The notes beneath the pieces are model-generated. The model was not told the DNA's origin and made no database searches. It saw only the letters and a list, made by a program, of their open reading frames with translations. 64,000 bases of DNA from Myxococcota bacterium (GTDB taxonomy: Bacteria > Myxococcota_A > UBA9160 > UBA6930), in NCBI GenBank assembly GCA_028277885.1, contig JANQFK010000022.1, positions 1 to 64,000 of the forward strand, read 5' to 3'. The position numbers were made by a program, and so were the translations under genes. Position 1 is the first letter of the stretch. Every line of letters starts with the position of its first letter. Shown here one piece after another: positions 27,217-35,392 of this stretch.

Positions 27217-27993
27217 ATGGCCGCGGTGAACGCCGTCGAGATCTTCTCCTCGGTGCAGGGGGAGGGGCCCGACGTCGGTCGCAGCACGCTCTTCGTGCGT
27301 TTCGGCGGCTGCGACCTGCGCTGCCGCTGGTGCGACTCCCCCCACACCTGGCAGCCCGCCGCCAGCTGCCGGGTGGAGACCGCCCGCGGCACCGGGAGCT
27401 TCCGCACCCTCGACAACCCGCTCGCCCTCGACACCGTGGTGGAGTGCGCGAAGGCGCTCGACGCGCCGGCCCACGCCATGCTGGCCCTCACCGGCGGCGA
27501 GCCCCTGCTGCAGCCCGAGGCGGCCGCCGGCCTGGCCCGCGCCCTCGGCGCGCTGGGCCCCGAGGTGCTGCTCGAGACCCACGGCGTCGCCCACGAGGCG
27601 CTGCCCGAGGTGCTGCCCCACGTGGACGTCGTCTCCATGGACTGGAAGCTCGCCGGCGAGGTACGCCGAGCCTCGGACCCGGCGCGCGGCGCCGTCGCGC
27701 CCTTCGACGACGACCACGAGCGCTTCCTCGGCGTGGCGCGCGCGGCGCCCCGGGTGGTGGTGAAGATCGTCGTGACGCCCGCGAGCGCGGACGCGGAGAT
27801 CGACGAGGCGGTGGGGCGCATCGCGCGCGTGGCCCCGGCCGCCGTGCTCGTCCTCCAGCCGGTCACCCCGCGCGGTCCGGTGACCGAGCGGCCCGACGCC
27901 GCGCGGATGCTCGGCCTGGCGGCGCGCGCCGGCCAGCGCCTGGCCGACGTGCGCGTGATCCCCCAGACCCATCCGGTCTGGGGTGCGCTCTAG
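27217..27993 (+). CDS. queE: 7-carboxy-7-deazaguanine synthase (QueE), radical SAM
   Basis: 258 aa. Radical-SAM cluster CDLRCRWCDSPHTW; N-terminal VEIFSSVQGEGPDVGRSTLF and LALTGGEPLLQPE are QueE hallmarks; the C-terminus RVIPQTHPVWG fits. Converts 6-carboxytetrahydropterin to 7-carboxy-7-deazaguanine on the way to queuosine. Starts 2 bp after the RG-rich gene. No queC, queD or queF is in the window. Its 3' end overlaps the convergent gmhB by 4 bp. Confidence 0.93.
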   Translation: MAAVNAVEIFSSVQGEGPDVGRSTLFVRFGGCDLRCRWCDSPHTWQPAASCRVETARGTGSFRTLDNPLALDTVVECAKALDAPAHAMLALTGGEPLLQPEAAAGLARALGALGPEVLLETHGVAHEALPEVLPHVDVVSMDWKLAGEVRRASDPARGAVAPFDDDHERFLGVARAAPRVVVKIVVTPASADAEIDEAVGRIARVAPAAVLVLQPVTPRGPVTERPDAARMLGLAARAGQRLADVRVIPQTHPVWGAL

Positions 27994-28577
27994 CGGACGC
28001 GTGCGCCGCCCTCGCGCCCTCCGCCCTGCGGCTGGGCCGCCGCGGCGTCGGACTCCAGCAGCAGGCGGACCGCCGTCGCCAGGTCCGGAGCCGCACCGGC
28101 CTCGCCGTGGAGCTCCGGGGCGCGCGGGGCCGCGCCGGGCACGAGGTGGACGGCGCCGCGCAGTCCGGCGCGGCGCGCCAGCTCGAGGTCGAGCTCGCCG
28201 TCGCCGATCATCCAGCTCGCCCGCAGCTCGGCGCCCAGCTCGTCGCGAGCGCGCACCAGCATGCCCGGCTCGGGCTTGCGGCACGGGCAGCCCGCCTCGG
28301 GGCGGTGGGGGCAGTGGTAGGTGCGCTCGATGGCGACCCCCGCAGCCTCGAGGTCCGCCAGCAGGAGGTGCTGGAAGCGCTCGAAGTCCGCCTCGCCGAA
28401 CAGGCCGCGGCCGATCCCGCTCTGGTTGGTCACGATGGCGAGGCGGAAGCCGGCCTTGCCCAGGCGCCGCAGGGCACCCGGGACCCCGGCGAGGAGCGCG
28501 TAGTCCTCGGGGCGGTGGGGGTAGCCGGTGTCGCGCACCAGCGTGCCGTCGCGGTCGAGGAACACGAAGCGGCTCAC
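27990..28577 (-). CDS. gmhB: D-glycero-D-manno-heptose-1,7-bisphosphate 7-phosphatase (GmhB)
   Basis: 195 aa HAD-IIIA phosphatase. Motif I FLDRDGTLV, motif II IVTNQSGIGRG, zinc-binding CPHRPEAGCPCRKP, motif III and IV around KPEPGML and WMIGDGELDLELA. In motif IV the usual GDxxxD is present as GDGELD. Removes the 7-phosphate in ADP-heptose synthesis for LPS core. The C-terminal tail (AAAAQPQGGGREGGARVR) is extra. Supports a Gram-negative envelope with heptose. Confidence 0.88.
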   Translation of the reverse strand: MSRFVFLDRDGTLVRDTGYPHRPEDYALLAGVPGALRRLGKAGFRLAIVTNQSGIGRGLFGEADFERFQHLLLADLEAAGVAIERTYHCPHRPEAGCPCRKPEPGMLVRARDELGAELRASWMIGDGELDLELARRAGLRGAVHLVPGAAPRAPELHGEAGAAPDLATAVRLLLESDAAAAQPQGGGREGGARVR

Positions 28578-28654
28578 GCGCGCAAGCTAGCAGGGGCTCC
28601 CCTGCGTGGCCGAGAAACCACTCGAGATCCGAGGCCCCAACGCTCCGAGGTGGT

Positions 28655-29725
28655 TCAGGAATCCGGGTCCTTCGGTGAGGCGCAGATTCCGAGCAGGGCG
28701 CAGCGCGGCTCGGGCGCCTCGGCGGCCTCGCGGGCGGCGGCGAGCAGCTCCGTCAGGTCCCCGTCGAGCTCGGCGAGGCGCTGCGCGTAGGCGGGGAGGT
28801 CCGACTGGTAGGCACCCACCAGGGCCTGGCAGGCGTCGTTGAGCCGCACCGCGGCGGCCAGCTTCGCCGCGTCCCGGGAGCCGAGGGGCAGGGCGGCGAG
28901 GCGCTCGCGGGTCTCGGCCTCGAGGCCGGCGCGGCGCCGGTCGCGCTCGGGCCCCGCGGCAAACTCGGCGTAGAGGTCCGCCACCGCGCCGCGGAAGCGC
29001 GCCAGGTCGTCGGCGATGCGGCGGTCGTCGGCGACCCGTGCGCGCTCGCGGCGGGCGTCCTCGCCGTCGGGCCCCGAGGCCGCCTCCCAGAAGCGGATCG
29101 CCGCCTCCTCGCCCACGAAGGTGGCGAGGCCCTCGTTGAAGTCGGCGTCGCCGGCCACGAAGACCGTGGCGTGGGTGAGCTCGTGGAGCAGCACCTCAAC
29201 CAGGAGACCGTCCTCGAGGCGCAGCAGCGGCGTGGTGAGGGGATCGTCGAACCAGCCCAGGGTCGAGTAGGCGCGCACCGGGGAGACGCAGGTGTCGAGG
29301 CCGCTCGCCGCCAGGCGCTCCGCCTCGGCCCGGGCGCGGTCCGGGTCGAAGAAGCCCTTGTAGGGCAGGCGGCCCACCACCGGGAACCAGAAGCCGGCCG
29401 GCTCGATCTCGCCCGGGCGGGTCCCCACCACGGTGGTCACCACGGCCTCGCCCGGCACCTCGACCAAGCTCGTATACTGCCCGTCCACGTCGAGGCCGAG
29501 CTCCGCCCCGAAGCCGCGCACCCGCTCCACCAGCTCCAGGCGCGCGCGCAGCGGGGCGGGGGTGGCGGCGTCCTCGAGCAGGCGCGCCACGGGCTGCCGG
29601 CCCCAGAGCAGGCGCATCTGGCCGCCGGCCACGTGGGCGAGGTAGCAGCCCTGCGCCGGCGCGAGGGCGAGGAGGAGGGCCAGGGTGAAGGCGCGCTTCG
29701 TTCGCCTCGCGGTGGCCGCCGCCAC
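28655..29725 (-). CDS. Predicted aminopeptidase lipoprotein (HEXXH metalloprotease)
   Basis: About 356 aa from a GTG at 29725; the lipoprotein signal TLALLLALAPAQGC starts soon after. Family blocks: AHVAGGQMRLLWGRQP at the mature N-terminus, GLDTCVSPVRAYSTLGWFDDP, zinc site LLHELTHATVF with EGLATFVGEE supplying the third ligand. This is the DUF-type aminopeptidase family common in proteobacteria; the substrate is unknown. Its 5' end overlaps prmA, which runs the other way, by 41 bp. An upstream GTG at 29815 is possible but would deepen the overlap. Confidence 0.85.
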   Translation of the reverse strand: MAAATARRTKRAFTLALLLALAPAQGCYLAHVAGGQMRLLWGRQPVARLLEDAATPAPLRARLELVERVRGFGAELGLDVDGQYTSLVEVPGEAVVTTVVGTRPGEIEPAGFWFPVVGRLPYKGFFDPDRARAEAERLAASGLDTCVSPVRAYSTLGWFDDPLTTPLLRLEDGLLVEVLLHELTHATVFVAGDADFNEGLATFVGEEAAIRFWEAASGPDGEDARRERARVADDRRIADDLARFRGAVADLYAEFAAGPERDRRRAGLEAETRERLAALPLGSRDAAKLAAAVRLNDACQALVGAYQSDLPAYAQRLAELDGDLTELLAAAREAAEAPEPRCALLGICASPKDPDS

Positions 29726-30593
29726 CCCCGAGCTCGCCGAGCGTGCCGCCGCCGAGGCCTTCGGGGCCGGGGCCTCGGGGGTCGAGGAGCTCGACGGCGG
29801 GGACGGGACGGGCACGCGCTGGCTCCTCTACGCGCCGGCCGAGCGCGCGGCGGCGCTCGGCGAGGCGCTGCGGGCCCTGGGCGAGCCCGGCCTTCGCATC
29901 GGCGATCCCGAGCCGGTCCCGGAGCGCGACTGGTCCCGGGACTGGCAGATCGGGCTGCGCGCGACGCGCATCTCCCCGCGCCTCGCGGTGCGGCCCGAGA
30001 GCGTCGCCCTCGAGCCGGAGCCCGGGCAGCGCGTGCTGGTGATTCCGCCCGCCCAGGCCTTCGGCACCGGCGGCCACGCCTCGACGCGCCTCGCGCTCGC
30101 CTGGCTCGACGCGCTCACGGAGGGCCCGCTGCGCGGCGCCCGGGTGCTCGACGTCGGCTCCGGGAGTGGCGTGCTGGTCCTCGCCGCGCTGGCCCTCGGT
30201 GCGCGCCGCGGGGTGGCGTTCGACCTCGACCCGGTCGCGGCCCGCGCCACCCGGGACAACGCCGCGGGCAACGACCTCGCCGACGGGCTGCTCACCTTCT
30301 GCGGCGGGCCGGCGGCGCTCCGCGCGCCGGGTCGCTTCGAGGTCGTCGTGGCGAACCTGCTGCGCAGTGAGGTCGAGCCGGTGCTCCCGGAGCTCGCGGC
30401 GGCGCTCGCGCCCGGCGGTCGGCTGGTGCTGTCGGGCCTGCTCGACCGCGACCGCGAGCCCCTCTCGCGGGCGCTCGCGAAGTGCGGCCTCACCGCCGTG
30501 GGGGAGCGCCGCGAGGACGACGGCGGCGACGTGTGGATCGCGCTCCTCACCCGGCGGCGACCTGCTTCCGCCAGTGGTCGAGGAGACGGCTGA
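29685..30593 (+). CDS. prmA: Ribosomal protein L11 methyltransferase (PrmA)
   Basis: 302 aa. The N-terminal substrate domain (LAVAAATPELAERAAAEAFG ... GASGVEELDGG) is followed by a class I SAM methyltransferase: PAQAFGTGGHASTRLALAWL, motif I VLDVGSGSGVLVLAALALGA and motif IV VVVANLLRSEVEPVLPELAA. Trimethylates L11 Lys residues and the N-terminus. GTG start with a strong GGAGGAGG 6 bp upstream (29671-29678), which favours this start despite the overlap with the divergent lipoprotein gene. The 3' end overlaps the convergent epimerase by 47 bp. Confidence 0.9.
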   Translation: MKARFVRLAVAAATPELAERAAAEAFGAGASGVEELDGGDGTGTRWLLYAPAERAAALGEALRALGEPGLRIGDPEPVPERDWSRDWQIGLRATRISPRLAVRPESVALEPEPGQRVLVIPPAQAFGTGGHASTRLALAWLDALTEGPLRGARVLDVGSGSGVLVLAALALGARRGVAFDLDPVAARATRDNAAGNDLADGLLTFCGGPAALRAPGRFEVVVANLLRSEVEPVLPELAAALAPGGRLVLSGLLDRDREPLSRALAKCGLTAVGERREDDGGDVWIALLTRRRPASASGRGDG

Positions 30594-31443
30594 GGGTGTC
30601 CTCGAAGGCGATGCGGGGCTGCCAGCCCGTGACCTCGCGCAGCCGCGAGGCGTCGCCCACGCCGGCGTCGGCGGGACGCCAGCGCGCCGGGTCCTCGCGG
30701 ATCGCGGGCCGCTGGGAGGTGAGGGCCAGCAGCCCGTCCAGCACCGCGCGGATCGGGCGGCCGCGGCCGCTCGCCACGTTGTAGACGCCCGCGGGCGTGG
30801 TCGGGTCGAGCAGGCGCAGGTAGGCGTCCACCACGTCGTCGACGTCGAGGAAGTCGCGCACCGCGTCGAGGTTCCCGACCGCGACGCGTCCGTCGCCCCG
30901 GCCGGCCTCGAGCTCGGCGAGCTGGCGCGCGAAGCTCGACTCCACGAAGGCGTCCGGCCGGCCGGGCCCGGTGTGGTTGAAGGGCCGGGCACGGACCACG
31001 TCGAGGCCCCGGGCCGCGCGCAGCGCGCCCAGGCGGTCGGCGGCCGCCTTGCTCCAGGCGTAGGGCGAGGCGGGGCGCAGGGGCGCGGACTCGTCGAAAG
31101 GCGGGGTGCCCGGCGCGGCGCTGCCGTAGACGGCCCCGGAGCCCACCAGCAGCACCCGCGCGGCGGGGGCCGCGGCCGCGGCGGCGTCCAGCACCGAGCG
31201 CCCGCCGAGGAAGTTCACCCGGAAGGCGGCCTCGGGGGCGCTCCAGGAGTCCGGCACGAAGCTCAGTGCGGCGAGGTGGGCGACGGCGTCGGGTCGGAAG
31301 CCCGCGAGGGCGGCCCCGACCGCGTCGGGCCGCGTCACGTCGAGCTCGCGGTCGGTGGCCTCCACGGCGTCGCCCCGCGCGCGCAGCCGCGCGACCAGGC
31401 GGCTCCCCACGAACCCCGCCGCGCCGGTGACGAAGACCCGCAT
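30547..31443 (-). CDS. NAD(P)-dependent sugar epimerase/dehydratase (SDR)
   Basis: 298 aa from ATG 31443. Extended SDR: GAAGFVGSRLVARL, HLAALSFVPDSWSAPEAAFR, catalytic SGAVYG and YAWSK, and RPFNHTGPGRPDAFVESSFA, close to GDP-mannose 4,6-dehydratase/GDP-6-deoxy-mannose reductase (Rmd-like) enzymes. It probably makes a deoxy-sugar nucleotide for surface glycans, in keeping with the nearby gmhB, DegT aminotransferases and GT4 gene. Confidence 0.85.
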   Translation of the reverse strand: MRVFVTGAAGFVGSRLVARLRARGDAVEATDRELDVTRPDAVGAALAGFRPDAVAHLAALSFVPDSWSAPEAAFRVNFLGGRSVLDAAAAAAPAARVLLVGSGAVYGSAAPGTPPFDESAPLRPASPYAWSKAAADRLGALRAARGLDVVRARPFNHTGPGRPDAFVESSFARQLAELEAGRGDGRVAVGNLDAVRDFLDVDDVVDAYLRLLDPTTPAGVYNVASGRGRPIRAVLDGLLALTSQRPAIREDPARWRPADAGVGDASRLREVTGWQPRIAFEDTLSRLLDHWRKQVAAG

Positions 31444-31499
31444 CGGGACCAAGCTAGCGGCCCCACGCGGCGAGTTCGCGCGGGGCCCCGCGGGCCGGG

Positions 31500-31528
31500 T
31501 TGACCGCGCCCGGCCGGGACGGTACGAG
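31500..31528 (+). promoter_or_regulatory. Predicted promoter of dCMP deaminase gene
   Basis: TTGACC (31500-31505), 17 bp, TACGAG (31523-31528). The -10 lies only 8 bp before the ATG, so the transcript would have almost no leader even though GAGGAGGG overlaps the -10 region; either the site is wrong or the RBS serves a longer transcript. Confidence 0.3.
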
Positions 31529-31535
31529 GAGGGCC

Positions 31536-32555
31536 ATGATCCTGGGAGTGTCGGGCCCCTACGCGGCGGGCAAGAGCGCCGTGGTGGCGTTCCTGGAGGC
31601 GCGCAGCTTCTACGGGCTCTCGCTCTCGGACGTGCTGCGCGAGGAGCTCTCGGCGCGGGGCCTCGAGGAGACCCGCGAGCGCATGATCGAGCTCGGCAAC
31701 GAGCTGCGGGCCGCCGAAGGGCCCGGCGCGCTCGCCGTGCGCCTCGGCCGCCGCTTCCAGCCCGACCGCAACCACGTCATCGACTCGATCCGGCACCCCG
31801 CCGAGGTCGAGGCGCTGCGCGCGGCGAGCCCGCACTTCCAGCTGCTGTGGGTGGAGGCCGAGGAGGGGACGCGGCTCGAGCGCCTCCAGGCCCGCGGGCG
31901 CGGCGGCGACCCCACCAGCCTCGGCGAGATGCGCGCGCTCGAGGGCCGGGAGCTCGCCAGCGACGACCCCGCGGCCCAGCAGCTGCTCGCCGTGCGGGAG
32001 CTCGCCGACGAGGTGATCGCCAACGACGGCAGCCTCGAGGACCTCCACCGCAGCGTGCAGGCCGTCCTCAAAAAAAGTCTCTACTTCGACCGGCCGAGCT
32101 GGGACGAGTACTTCATGAGCATCGCCCGGGTGGTGGCGTCGCGCAGCAACTGCGTGAAGCGAAAGGTGGCCGCGGTCATCACCCTGGACAAGCGCATCAT
32201 ATCCACGGGCTACAACGGCACGCCCCGGGGCGTGCGCAACTGCAACGAGGGCGGCTGCCCGCGCTGCAACACCTTCTCTCCGGGCGGGGCGGACCTGGGC
32301 GAGTGCCTGTGCTCCCACGGCGAGGAGAACGCCATCACCCAGGCCAGCTACCACGGCGTCTCGGTGGCCGGCGGGACCATCTACACCACCTTCTGCCCCT
32401 GCCTGCTCTGCACCAAGATGATCATCAACTCGGGCATCGCCGAGGTGGTCTACAACGCCGACTACCCGCTCGGCGACGTCTCCCTGGCCCTGCTGCGCGA
32501 GGCGGGCCTCAAGGTCCGCCAGGTCGAGCCGTCGGGAGACGCCCCGGGAGGCTGA
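31536..32555 (+). CDS. P-loop kinase-like/dCMP deaminase fusion protein
   Basis: 339 aa from ATG 31536, with GAGGAGGG close upstream. Residues 1-175: nucleotide-kinase-like domain with Walker A GPYAAGKSAV and IDSIRHPAEVEALR, resembling dephospho-CoA/AAA kinases. Residues about 186-330: zinc cytidine/deoxycytidylate deaminase with SRSNCVKRKVAAVI, GYNGTPRG, CSHGEENAI (HGE in place of the common HAE) and CPCLLCTKMIINSGI. Makes dUMP from dCMP; the role of the kinase-like half is unknown. The two domains meet at a 7-A run (32070-32076). The tRNA-Met gene follows. Confidence 0.88.
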   Translation: MILGVSGPYAAGKSAVVAFLEARSFYGLSLSDVLREELSARGLEETRERMIELGNELRAAEGPGALAVRLGRRFQPDRNHVIDSIRHPAEVEALRAASPHFQLLWVEAEEGTRLERLQARGRGGDPTSLGEMRALEGRELASDDPAAQQLLAVRELADEVIANDGSLEDLHRSVQAVLKKSLYFDRPSWDEYFMSIARVVASRSNCVKRKVAAVITLDKRIISTGYNGTPRGVRNCNEGGCPRCNTFSPGGADLGECLCSHGEENAITQASYHGVSVAGGTIYTTFCPCLLCTKMIINSGIAEVVYNADYPLGDVSLALLREAGLKVRQVEPSGDAPGG

Positions 32556-32591
32556 CCCCGCCGGGCCTTTCGCTAATCTCCCCGACCCCGT

Positions 32592-32667
32592 GGCGGTGTA
32601 GCTCAGGGGTTAGAGCAGCGGTTTCATAAGCCGCGTGTCGGTAGTTCGATTCTACCCACCGCCACCA
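32592..32667 (+). tRNA. tRNA-Met (CAU), elongator type
   Basis: 76 nt with encoded CCA. Acceptor GGCGGTG/CACCGCC, D-stem GCTC/GAGC, anticodon stem GCGGT/GCCGC with loop TTCATAA (anticodon CAT), T-arm GGTAG-TTCGATT-CTACC. GTGTC in the variable region and the body resemble elongator Met. A CAU anticodon is also used by tRNA-Ile2 (TilS substrate), so that identity is not fully excluded. First base pair is G-C, unlike initiator tRNA. Confidence 0.9.
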
Positions 32668-32684
32668 GCTCTCCTGGAGACGGC

Positions 32685-33854
32685 GTGAGCGACGTCCGAG
32701 TTCCGCTCCTCGACCTGCGACCGCAGTACGCCGGCCTCCGCGAGGAGATCGCGGAGGCGATCCAGGGCGTTCTCGACTCCCAGCAGTTCGTGCTGGGTCC
32801 CGAGGTCGAGGCCCTGGAGGCGGAGGTCGCGGCCTACAGCGGCGCCGCCCACGGCGTGGGCTGTGCATCCGGCTCCGACGCGCTGCTGCTGCCGCTGATG
32901 GCCCTGGGCGTGGGGCCCGGCGACCAGGTCGTGGTGCCGACCTACACCTTCTTCTCCACGGCGGGAAGCGTCTACCGCCTGGGCGCCGAGCCGGTCTTCG
33001 CCGACATCGAGCCGCGCACCTACAACGCCACCCCCGAGACCCTCGCCCGGGCCGCCGAGCGCTGCACGCGACTGAAGGCGATCATGCCCGTGCACCTCTA
33101 CGGACAGGCGGCGGACGTGGACGGCATCGCCGCCCTGGGCGCGTCCCTCGGCGTTCCGGTCTACGAGGACGCCGCCCAGGCGATCGGCGCCGAGGACGCC
33201 CGCGGACGGCGCGTGGGCGGGGCCGGGCAGACGGCTTGCTTCAGCTTCTTCCCGACCAAGAACCTCGGCAGCTTCGGCGAGGGCGGCATGGTGACCACCG
33301 ACGACCCCGACCTCGCCCGGGAGCTGCGCCAGCTCCGGGTCCACGGCATGGAGCCGAAGTACTACCACGCGAAGGTCGGGCTGAACGCCCGGCTGCACGC
33401 GCTCCAGGCCGCGGTGCTGCGGGTGAAGCTGCGCCACCTGGAGCCCTGGCAGGAGGCGCGCCGCCGCAACGCGAGCCACTACGACGAGCTCTTCCGCAAC
33501 GCCGGGGCCCGGACCTCGGCGGTGCCGCTCGCGGAGGGCGGCCTGCCCCTGCGCGTGCCCGCGATCCCCGAGGAGCCCGTGCGCCACGTCTTCAACCAGT
33601 ACGTGGTCCGGGTGCCCGCGGAGCGCCGCGATGCGCTGCGCGCCCACCTGACCGAGCACCGCATCGGCAGCGAGATCTACTACCCGGTCCCGCTCCACCT
33701 CCAGGAGTGCTTCCGCGAGCTGGGCGGCAAGCCCGGCGACCTCCCCGAGTCCGAGGCCGCGGCCCGCGAGACCCTGGCGCTGCCCATCTTCCCGGAGCTC
33801 GAGAAGCGCCAGCGCGAGCACGTGGCCGCGACGATCGTCGACTTCCTGTCCTAG
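32685..33854 (+). CDS. DegT/DnrJ/EryC1/StrS-family sugar aminotransferase
   Basis: 389 aa, GTG start with GGAGACGG upstream. PLP family blocks: VPLLDLRPQYAGL (typical start), CASGSDALLLPLMALGVGPG, TPETLARAAERCTRLKAIMP, EDAAQAIGAE, Schiff-base Lys in SFFPTKNLGSFGEGG and VGLNARLHALQAAVL. Transaminates a keto-sugar nucleotide to an amino sugar for surface polysaccharide. The specific sugar cannot be read. A second DegT gene lies about 1.5 kb downstream on the other strand. Confidence 0.9.
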   Translation: MSDVRVPLLDLRPQYAGLREEIAEAIQGVLDSQQFVLGPEVEALEAEVAAYSGAAHGVGCASGSDALLLPLMALGVGPGDQVVVPTYTFFSTAGSVYRLGAEPVFADIEPRTYNATPETLARAAERCTRLKAIMPVHLYGQAADVDGIAALGASLGVPVYEDAAQAIGAEDARGRRVGGAGQTACFSFFPTKNLGSFGEGGMVTTDDPDLARELRQLRVHGMEPKYYHAKVGLNARLHALQAAVLRVKLRHLEPWQEARRRNASHYDELFRNAGARTSAVPLAEGGLPLRVPAIPEEPVRHVFNQYVVRVPAERRDALRAHLTEHRIGSEIYYPVPLHLQECFRELGGKPGDLPESEAAARETLALPIFPELEKRQREHVAATIVDFLS

Positions 33855-35392
33855 GGTCCCTCGACCAGGCGGTGCTTCTGGACCTTGCCCGTCACCGTGC
33901 GCGGCAGCTCCTTCTCGGCCACGAACTGCCGGGGGACCTTGAAGACGGCGAGGCGCTCGCGCCCCCAGGCCTGGAGCGCCTCGGGGTCGAGGCTCGCGCC
34001 GGGCGCCAGCACCACGTGGGCGCGGCCGACCTCCCCCCAGCGCTCGTCGGGCACGCCCACCACCGCGATGTCGGCCACCGCGGGGTGCTCGCGGTAGGCA
34101 GCCTCCACCTGGGCGGGGTAGACGTTCTCGCCGCCGGAGATGTAGAGCTCCCGGGCGCGTCCGGTGAGGAAGAAGAACCCCTCGGCGTCGCGGTGGGCGA
34201 GGTCGCCGGTACGCACCCAGCCCGCGCGCAGGGTCTCGGCGGTGGCCTCGGGGCGGCGCCAGTAGCCCAGCATGGTGATGGGCCCGCGCACCACGATCTC
34301 GCCGCTCTCGCCGACGTCGGTGTCCTCCCACGCCTCGGGGCCGCGCTCGAGGGTCGCGGGGCGCACGATGCGCACCTCGGCGTGGAACACGGGCCGCCCG
34401 ACGCTGCCGGCCTTGCGCACCGCGTCCCCGGCGTCGAGGCAGCACAGGATCGAGGTCTCGGTCTGGCCGAAGCCCTGCTTCAGCACCAGCCCCCGCGCCT
34501 CGAAGGAGCGGATGCGCTCCACCGGGATGGCGGCGCCGGCGGTGAACAGGAAGCGCAGGCTGTCGAGCGAGACGGGCGACGCCGCGCTCTCGAGGGCGGC
34601 GTCGAGGGCGTCGAACATGGTCGGGACGCCGCCCAGGTAGGTGACTCCGTGCTCCTCGACGGCGCGCCACACCGCCTCGGCGTCGAAGCGCCGCTGGAGC
34701 ACCACCTCGGCGCCGGCGTAGAGGGCCGGGATCGCCAGGATCTTGAGCCCGAAGGAGTGGAACAGAGGCACCACGACGAGCACGCGGTCCCGCGCCGTGA
34801 GCTCGAAGAAGAGCTGGGCGTTCAGGCTGTTGAAGAGCGTCTTGCGATGGGGGAGCAGCGCTCCCTTGGGCCGCCCCGTGGTGCCCGAGGTGTACATCAG
34901 GATCATGGGGTCCTCGGGGCTCACCGCCTCGACGTGGGGGTCGGGTGTGGCGGCCGCGAGCGCCTGCTCCCAGGCGTCGGGCGCGCCGCCCACCGCGAGT
35001 CTCCGCTCCGGCGGCTCCTCGGCGGCGTCGCAGGCCGCGGCGGCGAGGGCCTCGAGGGAGGCCTCGTGGACCAGCACCCGGGGCGCGCAGTCGTCGAGGA
35101 GCTCGCGCACCTCGGGTGCGGCGAGTCGCGCGTTCACCGGCACCGCGATGGCGCCGAGGCGCGCGGCGGCGAAGACGAGCTCGAGGTAGGCGGAGCGGTT
35201 CGCGAGCAGCAGCACCACCCGGTCGCCGCGGCCCACGCCTGCGCCGCGCAGCCAGGCGACGGCGCGCCGGCAGCGGTCCTCGAGCTCCGCCCAGGTGAGC
35301 CGCCGCTCGTCGTCGACGACGGCGACCCGCCCGCCCCTCAGCGTCGCGCGGCGGGTGAGCCAGCCGCCCACGTTGTGGACGGGCGATCGCAC
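33851..35392 (-). CDS. AMP-dependent acyl-CoA synthetase (long-chain type)
   Basis: 513 aa from a GTG (35392) inside the end of the upstream DegT gene; HNVGGWLTRRA matches the usual start of FadD-like ligases. P-loop MYTSGTTGRPKGAL, VVPLFHSFGLK, GFGQTETS, RTGDLAHRDAEGFFFLTGR, ISGGENVYPAQVEA, and catalytic Lys in RTVTGKVQKHRL. Activates a fatty or related acid to CoA. It overlaps the DegT coding end by 55 bp, unusually long; a later GTG at 35371 would shorten it. Its 3' end overlaps the convergent DegT by 4 bp. Confidence 0.88.
   Translation of the reverse strand: MRSPVHNVGGWLTRRATLRGGRVAVVDDERRLTWAELEDRCRRAVAWLRGAGVGRGDRVVLLLANRSAYLELVFAAARLGAIAVPVNARLAAPEVRELLDDCAPRVLVHEASLEALAAAACDAAEEPPERRLAVGGAPDAWEQALAAATPDPHVEAVSPEDPMILMYTSGTTGRPKGALLPHRKTLFNSLNAQLFFELTARDRVLVVVPLFHSFGLKILAIPALYAGAEVVLQRRFDAEAVWRAVEEHGVTYLGGVPTMFDALDAALESAASPVSLDSLRFLFTAGAAIPVERIRSFEARGLVLKQGFGQTETSILCCLDAGDAVRKAGSVGRPVFHAEVRIVRPATLERGPEAWEDTDVGESGEIVVRGPITMLGYWRRPEATAETLRAGWVRTGDLAHRDAEGFFFLTGRARELYISGGENVYPAQVEAAYREHPAVADIAVVGVPDERWGEVGRAHVVLAPGASLDPEALQAWGRERLAVFKVPRQFVAEKELPRTVTGKVQKHRLVEGP

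Noticed and set aside
32592-32667. tRNA-Ile2 (CAU) instead of tRNA-Met
   Set aside because: Body and variable loop resemble elongator Met more; not completely excluded without covariance-model scoring.
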